From positions 28,138,322 through 28,202,321 of the forward strand of contig CM022671.1 in the NCBI GenBank assembly GCA_012295275.1: a stretch of 64,000 nucleotides of DNA, written 5' to 3'. A program made the position numbers and the translations under genes. Positions 11,384-24,900 of this stretch are shown piece after piece. Under the pieces are notes generated by a model. The model was not told the DNA's origin, did no database searches, and worked only from the letters and a program-made list of their open reading frames with translations. Source of the DNA: Chrysomallon squamiferum (taxonomy: Eukaryota > Mollusca > Gastropoda > Neomphalida > Peltospiridae). Within the stretch, counting starts at the first letter, position 1; every line of letters starts with the position of its first letter.

Positions 11384-14300
11384 ATGTCCCTTGTGTGTGC
11401 ATTCTACAGTATCAATCGATTTGCTAAATTATCTTTTGAAGGGATTTCAAGCACTTTCCATTTCAATATCCGGAATCAGTTTAAAAACACAATGTCTGAT
11501 GTTGACTCTGGAAAACAAGAAAGGTAAATACCTTTAGTTTAGTTTAATAATACTAACAATTACAGTATATTTCACTGGTGTGATATGATTTAAAGAACAA
11601 AAGTAAATATTTACTGAACATTTTTTTTTTTAAATTACTTTGTGAAGTGCTCCAATACTAGAGGTTATGTAAGAAATTTTAGTAGCGCAGTATAGATAAA
11701 TTATTAAAAAAAAAAGAAGAAATATAGAAAAGAGGGAGACAGAAAACATTGATAATTTTCAGTTATATTATACTTTCATATCAAGTTGTTGAGGTTTCGT
11801 TGATTGGGATTTAAAAACAAAAATATTTTATTCTGTATTATTATTTTTATGGTTAATAAATTTACATCTGTACTGAAATATACTATCCATTGGCAAAATA
11901 AGTCAGGTGGCATTTATTTCTTCCTATTATTATTTTAATCATACTTTCATTGTCACCAATTATTTTGTTTTTTGAGATAATAAATTGGATCAGGATGGTG
12001 TTCAAAAATTTTAAACTAAGATTATGAAACTGTGTGTGTTTATTTGGATGCAGCAACTACAAGAAACTTGAATCTGTGTACTATAATGTATTATACTCTG
12101 TAGTATTATGTCTGTAGCATTACTATCTACTCTTGTGAGGGCTTAATAAATGGCACTTCAGTTATACTGATCTGGATCAGAATGTAAAAAAATTATCTAA
12201 CAATCCCTCCAACCAGTTTATGTCTCTTTATCAACTTTATGCAATTTATTTTCAGAAATTTAAACAACTCTGGACTGTTTGTTCAAGTTAAACCAACGCA
12301 ATGGCCAATAATATATTCTCCAGAGTACAATATTGGTTTTCTTGGACTTGAGAAGTTGCATCCTTTTGATGCTGGAAAATGGGGGAAGATCTTTAATTTT
12401 CTGAAAGGTAATTTATTTATACACATCTAAAGATTTAATTAAAATTATTGTTGAAACCATCTGATTAGATAATAAGATGTACATTTAAATATTTGTTTAC
12501 TTAACCTTAAATAAGTATATCTTATAAAACTATTTCTCTTAAGGTGTTTTTTGACATTGCTAGAAACAGCCATAAAGATTGTCTTTATAAAAAAATACAA
12601 ACTCTTTTTCCAGTTTTCCACAATAATGAAATTGTTATAAATTGTTATTCAGCTTTAATTTCAGGGTTAACAATGTATATCAGAATAAATATCGTAAAAG
12701 AGAAAAAGTATATTGATTTGTTATTTATTAATATGTTTAGAAGAAAGAATGGTTCGTGATGACACCATAGTGACTCCTGTGGAAGCAACAGAGGAAGATC
12801 TGATGGTGGTTCATCCCAGAGCATATATTAACAGTCTAAAGGTAATTATCAAAAATGATATAATATCTATTTTAAAAACATGTAGCTTTTGTCTCTCATA
12901 TAACCAGTCATTTAAACATAAAATGGATTAAGATAAATTAATATTAAGATCTTCTGTATATCACATACTCATATCTGTTTTTGTTTAATGTGGTCTGCCT
13001 TTGGTAAATCATTTTTGCTATTGGTTTTGGTTCTGGTTGAAAAGCATGAACTTGCATACTCACATAATCTGATATATCATTAAGACAGTTACAGTAATTA
13101 TTGAATGAAGCAGTTGACTTTTTGAAGTTCTGTTGAATAGCCACTACTTTTAAAATGATGAATTTCATTCGTTGACAGTTAAAAGTTCTGATGTTTTTCC
13201 AGTACTAATGTGTACTAATGTTACAGTTACAGAGACATTTTTTTTTCTGTTTATCAATATTTATTATATTTAACTGCACGGTTTGGTTTCAGAATATTTT
13301 AGAATAGTGATGTCTCATCTTCTTTGATATGATTTGGGACTTTTTTTATATTTTTTTTTTTTATTTATTGGTGAAACTAATATCTTCTTTGGATTTTATA
13401 AAATGTATTTGTGTTTAATATAACACTAAGAATATACACATTTAAACATTTTTTTTTTCTGAGTGAAAGTAAATATCTAGGAATATTCCAGTTTTGTAAT
13501 TTTTCATCAGTTTTTATTACTACATTTTATGACTTTTCGGCCTGCAGCTTTCTGATTTTGTTGAAGGAATTAATGAGGTTTGTCCATATTTCAGCTTCTC
13601 CTTCTTCACCATGTTGTGTAAATGGCATTTGGCATTTTCAAATAACAGTATTTTGTACTTGTTCTAACTACTTCCAGTCAAAAATTACAAAATGTCCTTG
13701 ACAAAGAATATTCCTAGAAATATATATTTTTTTAAATAAATTCTGTACACATTTCAGTGTTTCTTTGAAAAATTATTTTCAGATGGGTTATAAATATTTT
13801 CACTCTATTCACTTAATTAACAGAATTTTAAAATCTTCTTGAGAAGGGTCTTTGTTGCGTTGATTTTTTTTTTTCTTGTAACCAAAACAGATCATTAAAA
13901 TAAAATATTGTAATGAGGTTTTGTAATATCTGATCAAATACAAAATACAGGTACGTTTGTTAGCTTTAAAATAATCTGACTGTCGTGGTGATGGTGGCCT
14001 TTGTTTTGGCTCAGGCTGGGTAAATGTCAATATTAAATTCCAAGTCATTAAGTGACAGCTAATATTATAATAAATTGTGTCTCAGTTTCAATAGATATGT
14101 TCACCAGTTAAATATTTTGTGTTGTGTGAATTATTTATTTTTGGATTGCTTTTACAAAATTAATTTTTATTTATCTCCCTTGAGCATATTTTATTTTGGC
14201 CTTGGTTCCTGATACTTTAAGAACAAGTACACATACTGTTAGCCAGTCTTTCACACAACAATGCATGTTAGTTCTGTTTGGGCACAATCAGATTATCCTT

Positions 14301-17300
14301 GCATGTTGCATGTCACTTAAAATATATTATTTTCAAATACAAATATTTTCTACATTAATATTAACTTTACATATTAATCTGTATGAAGAAATGTTATAAT
14401 GTATAATTTCAGCAAATTTATTTGTTTTGTTTCAGATACACATTAATAAGAAAATTAAATATTTTGAGTTTGATATTTTAATTTCAGTTACAGTGATTAT
14501 GGTTTTTTCTTGTTTTTTTTTTCTCTCCATTGTGTCTAGAAATTGTTGTTTATGGTATAGCACTATATTTTGCTTAAATGTTTTTAACTTGCTGGGGTTT
14601 TTTAATTTTTTTCCTATGTTATTTCAGTGTAGTATTAAAAATAACATTTACAAATATGAAATTGGAATCATGTCTGTTATACAAACTTCAATATTTTAGT
14701 TCCATTTAAAAAAAAAAAAAGACATGAATTAGCATGAAACCTTAAACAGCAAAATTTTTAATGCTTAAATGCATTTTGTCATTCTTTCAAAAAAGATTAA
14801 TTTGACATTTTTGTGTTTATTTTACAGCACAGTATTAATGTAGCTGGAATTACTGAAATTTGGCCTGTTGCATTGCTGCCAAATTTTGTTGTCCAGAAGA
14901 AAGTTTTGCGACCATTTCGATTCCAGACTGGTGGAACAGTTTTGGTCAGTTACAATTATTTCTGCATTTTATATATATACCTACACATACACATACATAT
15001 ATACATACTAACTTTTGAATTAAATAGCTTTTGGTGTTCCATCTAAGAAAATATAATAATAATAATTTAAAGAATAAAAGAGCAAAATTTAAACTGACAT
15101 ATAGGTTATTAGTTCTTCGGTATCAAAATAGTTCATTATCAAAAGATTATTATTTTTTCTTCTTTTTTCATTTTCTTTTTTAATTGCAGGGTGGCAAACT
15201 TGCAATGGAGAGAGGCTGGGCAATCAATCTTGGTGGAGGTTTCCATCACTGCTCAAGAGACAGAGGCGGTGGTTTCTGCGCTTATGCTGACATAACATTG
15301 ACCATTAAGTGTCTGTTAAACAGTGGAGTAGAGAAAGTCATGATTGTTGATTTGGACTGTCACCAGGTAAGCAAGAATAAAAATTATTGTTAATTACTGC
15401 TTGCTTGTAGCCATTTTATATTTAAGGAAAATTAATTTTACCTATTGGATGCGATAGTCACCAGTGCATTAGCGATTAATTCAAATAGTGTTTTTTAAAT
15501 ATCTTTGTTGATCAACAGTTGTGAACATGGTGACCCAGATAAAGTAAATGATATCATTCTGTTCCACTGAATTTTGTGATCCTTTTCATAAATACTGAAA
15601 CTGAAGTGCCTCCATTATTAATTAAGTAATAATAAAGATGTTAATCTGATCCTTATAATTTAAAAACTGTATTTATTATTACTGTTTTTGCTTCATGTAT
15701 ATAATCTTTACTTTTCTTTTAAAAATTGGTCATATAGTCAACAAAATGTTTGGATGTAATCATCTTTCTTTATTTTATTATCATTATTATTATTTATTTA
15801 TATGTATTTTTTTTTTAAATTTTTGCAGGGCAATGGACATGAGAGAGATTTTATGAAAGAAAAACGAGTTTATATCATGGATGTGTATAACAGAAACATT
15901 TATCCTCATGATGGATATGCTAAAAGTGAGCTGTTCTTAATTTTTCATTTATACTTTGTTTGCAGACAATTATTCACCGAAATCACAAACACAGGTCTCT
16001 TTCTGATAATATAATGTGCTTCGTTTGTGTCTATAATATTATCACAATCTTAATTCATTTATTAATAATTTCATAAATTAATTATTTAAAATGTTTACAC
16101 AAAATGTCATTACAAACAGCTTATTTGAAGACTGTTGAAAAGAATTGTAATTGTCTATAAACAATTTTTTTACATTATAAAGAATATTTCACTTATCCAT
16201 TGGTGGGATATATATTAATTTTTGTTTTGGTCTTAGAAATAGTCTTTGGAGATTAAAATGAAATATCCTTCAGACATTTTCAAGTAAACCACTGATTAAT
16301 TTTTAAAATAATTTTTCAGAGGGTATCTGCAGAAAGGTGGAAATTAACCATTTTACACAGGATGAAGAATACTTGGATTTGGTTGAAAAGTAAGTATTGA
16401 TGAAAATTACTGAAGCAAAATTATTTGTCTTTAATAATGCATCTTAATTTTTATATATATATATATATATATATATTTATTTGTCTCTGTATGTGCATGT
16501 GTGTGTGTGTGTGGACCATTAATAGTTCAAGGAAAATTAATAAATAAATTATCAATTATCAAAATTTAAAAAAGGTAGAAATTCTAGAACTGTATTTATT
16601 GTCAGTATTTTAAATGATAGATTATTTACTCATGATTTCATTATGCAGGAACTTGGAAGAAGCCTTGGAGGAGTTTAATCCTAATTTTGTTGTATACAAT
16701 GCTGGTACAGACATTCTGGATGGAGACCCTCTTGGAAATATTTCTGTTTCATCTCAAGTAACTAAATTAATTTCAACATACGTGCTTGCACACTGATTTG
16801 TCATATTATATTTTATCACACATCAACATCTCTTAAATGATTGTTAATATTTTTTTAAATATATTTTCTTATATAATGTAATAGAAGCTCCTGATTGTCA
16901 AGTGAACTGAGGTGCATGATAATTTTGAGTTCGTTAATTTAATATAATCCTTGTTCCTATTATTAATTTTAAAATGTCTTACATAAGTTATAACTGTTAT
17001 TTTTACTTTTATAATTATGCCATTTTTTTTAATTAGAAAGAACACAAGTAGTTGCCTGAAAGCCACTTGTTGTGATGAATAATGAGCAAAGACCTTCATT
17101 TGTATCTTATTTCAGCCTATCTAAAACTTTACAAAAACAACAATATACAAATGTTTTACATCTTAAGTCTTCTGACAAGAAGGTCCAGTTACACATTATT
17201 TGTTGGATGTAGAGATTTTAACAAGGTTATTTTTTCTTACTTTTAGGGGATTATTAAACGAGATGAGATAGTGTTTTCAAAAGTGAGAGGTCGCAATATT

Positions 17301-18846
17301 CCCATTCTGATGTTAACCAGTGGTGGATATTTGAGAGAAACGGCACAGATCATTGCCAATTCCATCTTAAATCTCAGACATCTTGGCCTCATCAGTTGCC
17401 AGGAGGCAGAAGAAGCACCTCCACCAGAGAAAGGTCAAATATAAAATGATCTGCATCTCATTTTTTTTTCTTTTTCTTTTTTCTTTTTGGTATTATAATT
17501 ATATCATTATGTCTGAGGATATACAACATAATTTTAAACTGTTATTATTATTATTAATATTATTTTGCTGCACATAGTAACCTCCTTCATACACAACACA
17601 ACAAGTAAAAAACCCAGTTACACATACTCATTCTTTTTAGGTTTTCAGGGTTTGATGAAAAGATTAAATGTTTCCGGTCAAAGCAGTAGCAATGGTAGGC
17701 ACTTCCTTTTTATTAAAAAAAGACTTTACACTTAGCAGTCCTTGTTAATGAATAATAATAAAACAACCAAATGTATATGTTTTAATTTACTTAAAAATTG
17801 CCACATAAATTGCCAGAAAAAATATAAAATATTAACTTCAGGTTACATGTATATTAAATAAATTAATATAAGTCTTCATCAACAACAACAACAATAATAA
17901 TTAAATAAATATTTTCCATATTTATAGTATTTTTTGTGTAATTTACTGGACACTGTTTATTATCATGGACTGCTTTAATAATCAATATGGAAATAACATT
18001 TAAATTTTTTTTTTTTTTGTTATTGTCATTGATTTTTTTTATTTGCCATTTATCCCAATTGTAATGTTTATGAAATAAAAAAAGCAATGAATTTTTATTC
18101 AACTAGAAAATGTTGTATTTTTACATAATACAAAATCAAAATAGATTTTAAAATGAATCTTTGTAATGCAAAGGAGTGTTCTCACTATATAACCAACAGT
18201 CACCAAGGACTTAAACTGTTGTAATAATTACATTAAAGCATATCCTGTTTCTCCTGACATGATATACATTTTCAGTGGGGTAAATGAGTTAAATTTAGAA
18301 TAGATTTGGATGAAATTATGTCCCTTTATAGTTCTGTCCTCTGTTTTAAATGTATGATAATTTATTATAATTATGTTACAAAATAAAGGTATCACAATTT
18401 GAAGTATTCCAGTTTTTGCTGACACATCAGGTTATATGTGACAAGTCTTGTGATAGTTTTCTTGTTGGTGGATTTCAGTGTAGTGTATGCTAGTTTCATC
18501 TTTTACAACTAATGTGACGTATTTGTCTTTCTTTCAGATTTGTTTATTAAATGACAATTGCACCTGGGATTTTTGTTTGTTTTGTTTTTTTTTTTTTGTT
18601 GTTTTTTTGGCAATTTGTCCAATATTTTAAATAAGTAATAAATAAATAAATAAATAAATAAATAAACAGAAAATTATCAATATTATCATTTCCATTGCAG
18701 GTAATAATCACATCAGCAGAAGTCAGAGTGAGGGATATATTCAAAGATTTAGCAGATGGACTGGCTTCTCTTCATCTTCAAGTCAGAGTCTTTCTTCTAA
18801 TGATGACTCACAAAATTATCCAGAGTCCAAGAAAGATGACTTGTGA
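11384..18846 (+). CDS. HDAC11: Histone deacetylase 11 (class IV)
   Basis: HDAC11 is the single class IV zinc-dependent deacylase; in mammals it removes long-chain acyl groups from lysine. Exons: 11361-11523 (first coding), 12256-12407, 12741-12841, 14828-14944, 15190-15366, 15829-15925, 16320-16389, 16649-16757, 17247-17433, 17641-17694, 18701-18846. From the ATG at 11492 the product is 413 residues (human 347). An in-frame upstream ATG at 11384 would add 36. Motifs: LEKLHPFDAGKWGK near the N-terminus, GGGFHHC (His153/His154), DLDCHQ (zinc ligands Asp190, His192), YNAGTD (Asp270) and SGGY (Tyr313), all required for activity. The residue before the zinc-ligand His is Cys where human has Ala. 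The last two exons add a Ser-rich tail after the catalytic domain that the human enzyme lacks. Phases agree at every junction. I prefer the 11492 start because it matches family length better. Confidence 0.95.
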
Positions 18847-21230
18847 ATTTATTTGTTTAATCACAATGTAGTATAAAATCTATTCAGAACTGAGGATGTT
18901 TGCAGTTTTTGTATATATATATACATATCTGACTACACATGAAGAATTTTATTTTAAATATTGAAAGTGGATCCATCATTGCACTTTTTGGCACACTCTT
19001 TAAGGGGTGTAGGTATTTTTTTTTTTTTTTTTGGTTTGGCTCATAAAATTGCTAGATCTGATATTTTGTTCCTGAACAATGAACATATAAGGCAATTTTC
19101 TGATATTTATCTACTCAGTTTTTTTTTTGTTTTTTTTTACATACATCTGCTAACTGTTATGTATTAACTTACTAAATTTTCTTGAACAAGGAGGTAAAAT
19201 GCATTGTTAAAAGATTTCTTTGATATTTAAGTTTTGAATTTGTTCAGACCATGTTTTCTAACCTGAAATTAGTTTTTAATCTATGATCGATCAAAAATAA
19301 TAATTATGAAGAATAAAAAAGTAAACATTGGGAATTAGACATTTTACCCAAGCACTGTTCAACTTGTAATGTGTAACCCATTCAGCTTTAAGCTAACGAA
19401 GAAAATGTGTGATTTCAAAAAAAGCTTTTACCCATTTTTCTTTATTTCATCATTATGTGTATATTTACATTTTTGTTGTTTTATCTTTGATTTAAAACTG
19501 ATTTATTTCAAAACAAAAAATGTTAGCTAAGCATTTAGAAGTATTTTTGAAATGCCCATTTTCTTAGGCAGCTTGTTATTAGCTATCAATTAATGTTAGA
19601 GTACATATATATTAATCTGTGTGTATATTCATAATTTTTGTATGAAATATATTTTATGTTTTATTTTTTCTTTATATATGTATGTGTGTATATATATATA
19701 TTAAGAAATTAGAAATGACAAAGTAAAATTAGTCCAGTGAGAAAGTGGTAGGACATATTATTTAGGGACTATGTGATTTAAAATATGTACAAACCAACTT
19801 GCTTGTATTAATTTAGAACTTATTTCACATCCTGTAGAATGTAAATATACATTAGTCAAAGGTTGTTTTATTTTAAAAGTTATCAAGACTTTTGTCCAAA
19901 ATTCATATTTAAAAAGCAAGAAAATGTAATTGTGGCACTTTTCTAATTAAAAAGAGTATTGTTTCCTTTATAAAATAATCCTTTTTGGCTGTTGATATCT
20001 GTGATAACTGTGCTTTGTTCTTTATAGATGAATGTTTTGTTATTGGTAAAACTGTTGTGCATTTTTTAGTACTTTGTGATATTTTGTTTTGCTTATTTTT
20101 CATTTCTGATTGGACATTTTATTCTTTCTCAGAAAAATGTATTAATGAAATACTGTTACTCTGCTTAAAGTGATTCTTTGTGCTTGTATGCCAAATCCCA
20201 AATAGTATCTACAAGCATTCCAAAAAAACAACAGTAAGGAATTTAAATTTCATAAAAATACATTTATTTCTTAAATAGATTTCATAGCTGATACAAAAAT
20301 ATTAATGAATCCTAAATGTTTTGTTAACACAAAACATTGTGACCCATTTGATTTTCCATTTAAATGTGATAATCAGTTTTTTTAAAATGTCATTACTGTT
20401 TTTGGATTAAACATTATTCATCTTGAAAATTCTGCTTTCCATTTGTCATTGTTAATTTATATATTTCTGATTTATATACCTTGAAATTTTGATAGAAAAA
20501 TCAGTTTTTCCTCTATTTTAAAAATATATTAATTGAAAATGTTTAAGAAAGAATACTAACATTTTGCGAGATAATTTTTCAAATAAAATGTTTTGTTTAA
20601 ATGAAAATGTGTTTTGTTCTTTTTGATATTCTTTGTTATTATTAAAGATATTTACTTAGACCAAGAAAAAAAATTGCAATGTTTGAACAGAATAATGCAG
20701 AACATTTTTTAAAAATAACGTTTAGGATTTTATTAACAAAAAACACAGGAATATGGAAAGACTATAATCACTTCTGATTGTAATTATTGAACTGGATAAT
20801 GCCAGTATGTTTAAATACTAAATTAATGTTCAAAATGGCATTTGTAATAAATAATATATTGTGAAATGCCATTTAAAACACAAGTTTTAGTAACATATTC
20901 ATTTGTATATTAAAATTCCTGAAAGAGAAAAGTTATTGCTGTCACTATATATAACAAACATAATAAAATTACAGGCAATTAATTATATATATTTTCTTAA
21001 ACAGAAAGAAAATACTTCTGCTTCTAATACTCTAAAGGTCTTTCGACACTTAACAGAACAAGACTTTGGCTAAATTAATCTTTCACTTGTTACTAAATCC
21101 TCTATCTGCTCTGTAAAAAACACAAAATTCTTCTTTCTTTTTTTTTTTGAATACCTTTTTCACATAAATATTGTTATCAGCTTTTATGAAATATAGATTG
21201 CAATACACTATTGTTTTTATTATTATTATT

Positions 21231-21262
21231 ATTAACATTAACACTAACATTAACATTAACAT
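21231..21262. repeat. ATTAAC hexamer tandem array
   Basis: Five or so imperfect copies of ATTAAC/ACTAAC in tandem directly after an ATT run. A short minisatellite with no assigned role. Confidence 0.6.
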
Positions 21263-21599
21263 CTACTTTATAATTCCTTTTTTTCTTTTCTTTTTTTTTC
21301 TTAATAGTTATTAAACTGTTTATACCGATTTGCAAGTTATTAGATTATATTTTAATCATTGCAGGTCGGAAATGTAACAACCATATTAAAGGACCATTAT
21401 AAATACATTATTCATTAAGGATGGGGAACTGCAGAAACGTTTTAAAGGAATATGCCATAATATGATAATAGTATTAATATGTATTATTATGACAGCTGAA
21501 AATAAAAAATATATAAAAAATCCGTACATCGTAAGAAATTCTGTGGCTTTATATTTTGATTAAAAGCATATAGACTGCTATTGATGTGATTAAAAGAAG

Positions 21600-21870
21600 A
21601 GGCAAATTTTAATGCGTACGTTCGACATAGGTCAGAAAACACACAAAGGAAAAAGGCCACAGTTAATAATTTTTAATTTCCACCACTGAGGTTCTTCGAT
21701 AATATTGCATCATTAGTATACGCATAGTAATGTATAACGTTCGACCGTAGCGACATCTCGAAACCGTTTTAACTCGACGACTGTATCTCCGTCGTATATT
21801 GACCGTTATTTTAATGTATACTACTTTTGCGTATCACTTGTAAGAAATTAGTTTCTGAAAGGTTAATGGA
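21600..21870 (+). promoter_or_regulatory. CpG-rich patch, probable TIMM17 promoter
   Basis: In a window where CpG is scarce, about eleven CpG dinucleotides fall within roughly 21735-21808, with more at 21610-21630 and 21720. The patch ends about 30-100 bp before the TIMM17 start codon, so it is likely its core promoter or 5' UTR. No TATA box or factor site was assigned. Confidence 0.4.
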
Positions 21871-21901
21871 ACGAACGAATAAAGTTTGACAGAATCTGAG
21901 A

Positions 21902-22739
21902 ATGGAAGAATATGCAAGAGATCCATGGTTTGTGTTTATTACTTTTGTATTTATGTCATATTAATATATTAATGAAGTCTTCTTTAACCGAAATATTGTC
22001 TTTATAGAATTAGGCAGCAGTAATTATTTAATTTTGTTTGGAAGGTCACATGCTAGAAACAACACGTGTTTTCACTGTTTTGGCAGTCGGGGAGTCGGTT
22101 TTTGATTGTCACGTTTATTCGTATTTAAAGTAAAAACAAATTAAAATGACATAAAAATGTTTAATTGCTAATTGTAATTCTTACTGTCATTTTCTTAGTA
22201 AATTTGGAAAGGAATATTGAAGTTATTAAATAATTTCAAAATATTTACCGTTATCACGTACATCAATATTATTCGAAAACCTTAATCTGTAGTCGGAGAT
22301 TTCTCTTACTTCTAAAGATGATCGTTGGTAATATTTGAAAATTTTACTTCTGTATGATAATCTTTTATACTAATACAAACATTCGATGTGAAACATTTTA
22401 TATTCTGAGATTAATTTGTTTTTTTTCTGATTTCACAATATATTATCTGCAAATTATAACATTGATTAAAGGAGAAATATTTCAGAAACATTGCATATGA
22501 CTAGACTTTTTAAAATATCCTTTTCAAACATCAAATCAAGAATAATTTAATGATGGCTATTAATAACTTTTATTGTATTATAATGATTGTATATCATGTC
22601 ATGTTCTGTTTGTTGTATTTGGTCTTTCTCAAGTTACAAACTTATTACCTTGAATTAATGTACAGTTGTCAGTTTTCCCAGTACAGTTAATATTTTATAA
22701 TTGATTATCATTATTTGTATTTATTTTTTATTATATTGT

Positions 22740-22793
<54 letters not shown>

Positions 22794-22801
22794 TATTATT
22801 A

Positions 22802-22834
<33 letters not shown>

Positions 22835-24900
22835 TCAGTCCTTGGAGAATAGTAGATGATTGTGGTGGTGCCTTTTCTATGGGGGCTATTGGTGGGATGC
22901 TCTTTCATGGAGTCAAAGGCTTCAGAAATGCTCCAAGTGTAAGTAGTTTTATTTATTCTCATTGATCATCAGTAAGTGGAAATATTGAATTAACATGGAT
23001 TCTTGGCAGATACTTTAAATTTTATTACATACAAACACTACTTTAAGTTGCAGTTACCAAGCAAGTGTAATTATTGTGTTTTATAGGTACAGTGTTATTA
23101 TTATTATTAAATAATTTTTTATGCAAATCAGAATGCCAGTAAAAAGATACAATTTACAGGGGATTTATTTTCAAGCAACATTTTATATTATTTGAATTTT
23201 AGGCCAGTGTAAAGAAACTGTAATGATGCATATTTATATATATTTGCTGTATTTACTTAATTAAGAATAACACTGGATATTGCTATTGATGCTAAATTAT
23301 ATTTTAGGGAAATTACAGAAGACTGATAGGAAGTTTCGTATCTTTAAAAGAAAGAGCTCCTATAACAGGAGGTAAGTGCTGCTACAAAATAATAAAATAA
23401 TTTTCAGGAAATTTGCAATTTATTAAATTTCTGTTTCTAATAAATAAATATTTTTAGAAGGACTAATAGAGATTATTTGGAAATAGTTAAGCATAGTAGG
23501 GTTGCCAATGGCAGTGTATTTACATGTTAATACATTTGATTAAAACTATAAAAGTCCATTAGTTGTGTAGAATGTCTGTTTTATTTTGTTATGATACTAT
23601 AAAATAGGATTATCACCAGATACTTTTTGACTGATCATTCCATAGTAAACATTTTAAGTTGACATTTTATCTGGGTATTTTCAGGAAATTTTGCTGTATG
23701 GGGTGGCTTATTCTCAGCAATTGATTGCTCCATGGTTTATATCAGGAAAAAGGAAGACCCTTGGAATTCAATAACAAGTGGGGCTCTGACTGGAGCTATT
23801 CTCTCTGTGAGAAGTATGTTTCAGTAAACAATTCCTTTGAATAGATGTGTGATGTATTTAGTATGTGTGTGTTGTTATATTTCATAAAAAAAAATTCTTA
23901 TAGATAATAACAGTTCTTTTATCATGGAATTCAGAATAATGATGATCTTACTTGGACCAAAAATAGATTAAAAATGAAACGTATTTTAATTGAGTACTTT
24001 ACAGATGAAAAGAACATTTGTGATTATTATTTTTTATTATAGATCTTTATAGTCAAAATAAAAGTCAAGAAATAAGAGTTTTGTATTGTAGGTCTTTTAC
24101 ATGGTATCTTCTAACAAAAGTACAAATTAGTCATTAAATTTAAGTTCATCGGTATGAAAGGATTTCAAGTATATTATCACTGAACATCAAATAAACTGTT
24201 GAATTATGTGTATGATTATCCAAATAACGTTTAAACATTTTTATTGTTATTTTTTTTTTTTTGTTCTACAGATGGGACTGGTGCCATGATTGGCTCTGCT
24301 ATTATTGGTAAGTGAAAATCAATCAGATTAACTTTGTTCAAGTTAACTTATCAGAAAAAAAGAATATTTGATCAGATAAACAGATGTAGTTAATCTGACA
24401 AATGCTTCTGCAGTTATCTAATAATTAAATTTTGTTTTTCTAAGGTGGTGTCCTGCTTGCTTTGATAGAAGGCATGGGTATCATGTTCACACGTTTCACA
24501 GCAGAACAATTTAACCCAGGTAATGTTTTCTTTCATTTGTATTGTAGTAATTGGCTAAATTGTCATCAGTGTTTTTATAATTAACTTGTAAAGGTATACA
24601 GCATGGTAATTTTTAGTGGTGATTTGTACTAGAGCACATAATTTAAACAAAATTATAGTTAATTTTTCTGTTACTCACAAGTCAGATAAAAATACGGCAA
24701 TATAAAAAGATTATTAAATTTTAATTTGTTCTTTCACATTCACAGTATTACTGACTGTGGATACAGTTTTGAATTATTTAACAGTAAATGGATGTTTCTG
24801 TTTTTCAGCCAATCGTATGGTGATGGATGACCCAAATCAACAGTCCGTTCCCCCTGTGCAGCAAAACAGCTTATTTGGTAGTTCACCACAGTATCAATAG
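21902..24900 (+). CDS. TIMM17: Mitochondrial import inner membrane translocase subunit Tim17
   Basis: Tim17 is a four-helix core subunit of the TIM23 complex that moves presequence-bearing proteins into the mitochondrial matrix and inner membrane. Exons: 21902-21927, 22839-22938, 23308-23371, 23685-23813, 24272-24307, 24445-24519, 24809-24900, giving 173 residues, as in human TIMM17A/B. The N-terminus [21 protein letters not shown] is nearly invariant in the family. [19 protein letters not shown] and [18 protein letters not shown] follow, with the conserved Cys pair (Cys of CPW and Cys of IDCSM) and Gly-rich helices. The first exon carries only 26 coding bases and is separated by a 0.9 kb intron. 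The acceptor of exon 2 directly follows a long AAT/ATT repeat. The C-terminus ends SPQYQ, like the vertebrate QYQ ending. I cannot separate the A from the B type, since the duplication is vertebrate. Confidence 0.97.
22738..22835. repeat. (AAT)n-(ATT)n inverted microsatellite at a splice acceptor
   Basis: A run of AAT units (about 22738-22793) is followed at once by ATT units (to about 22834), so the two halves are self-complementary. The ATT half runs straight into the tttcag acceptor of TIMM17 exon 2 at 22838. Confidence 0.9.

Larger units (their letters stand above)
18847..21901. other. Intergenic region HDAC11/TIMM17
   Basis: About 3 kb of very AT-rich sequence after the HDAC11 stop, with a plausible poly(A) signal AATAAA at 19312-19317 and others further on. 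Long T runs occur at 19017-19032. An imperfect ATTAAC hexamer array lies at about 21231-21262. The last 300 bp are CpG-rich (separate entry). No conserved coding exon was recognised; the small open frames here have no family resemblance. Confidence 0.5.

Noticed and set aside
21231-21262. ATTAAC array as interstitial telomere repeat
   Set aside because: The unit differs from TTAGGG and other known animal telomere units.
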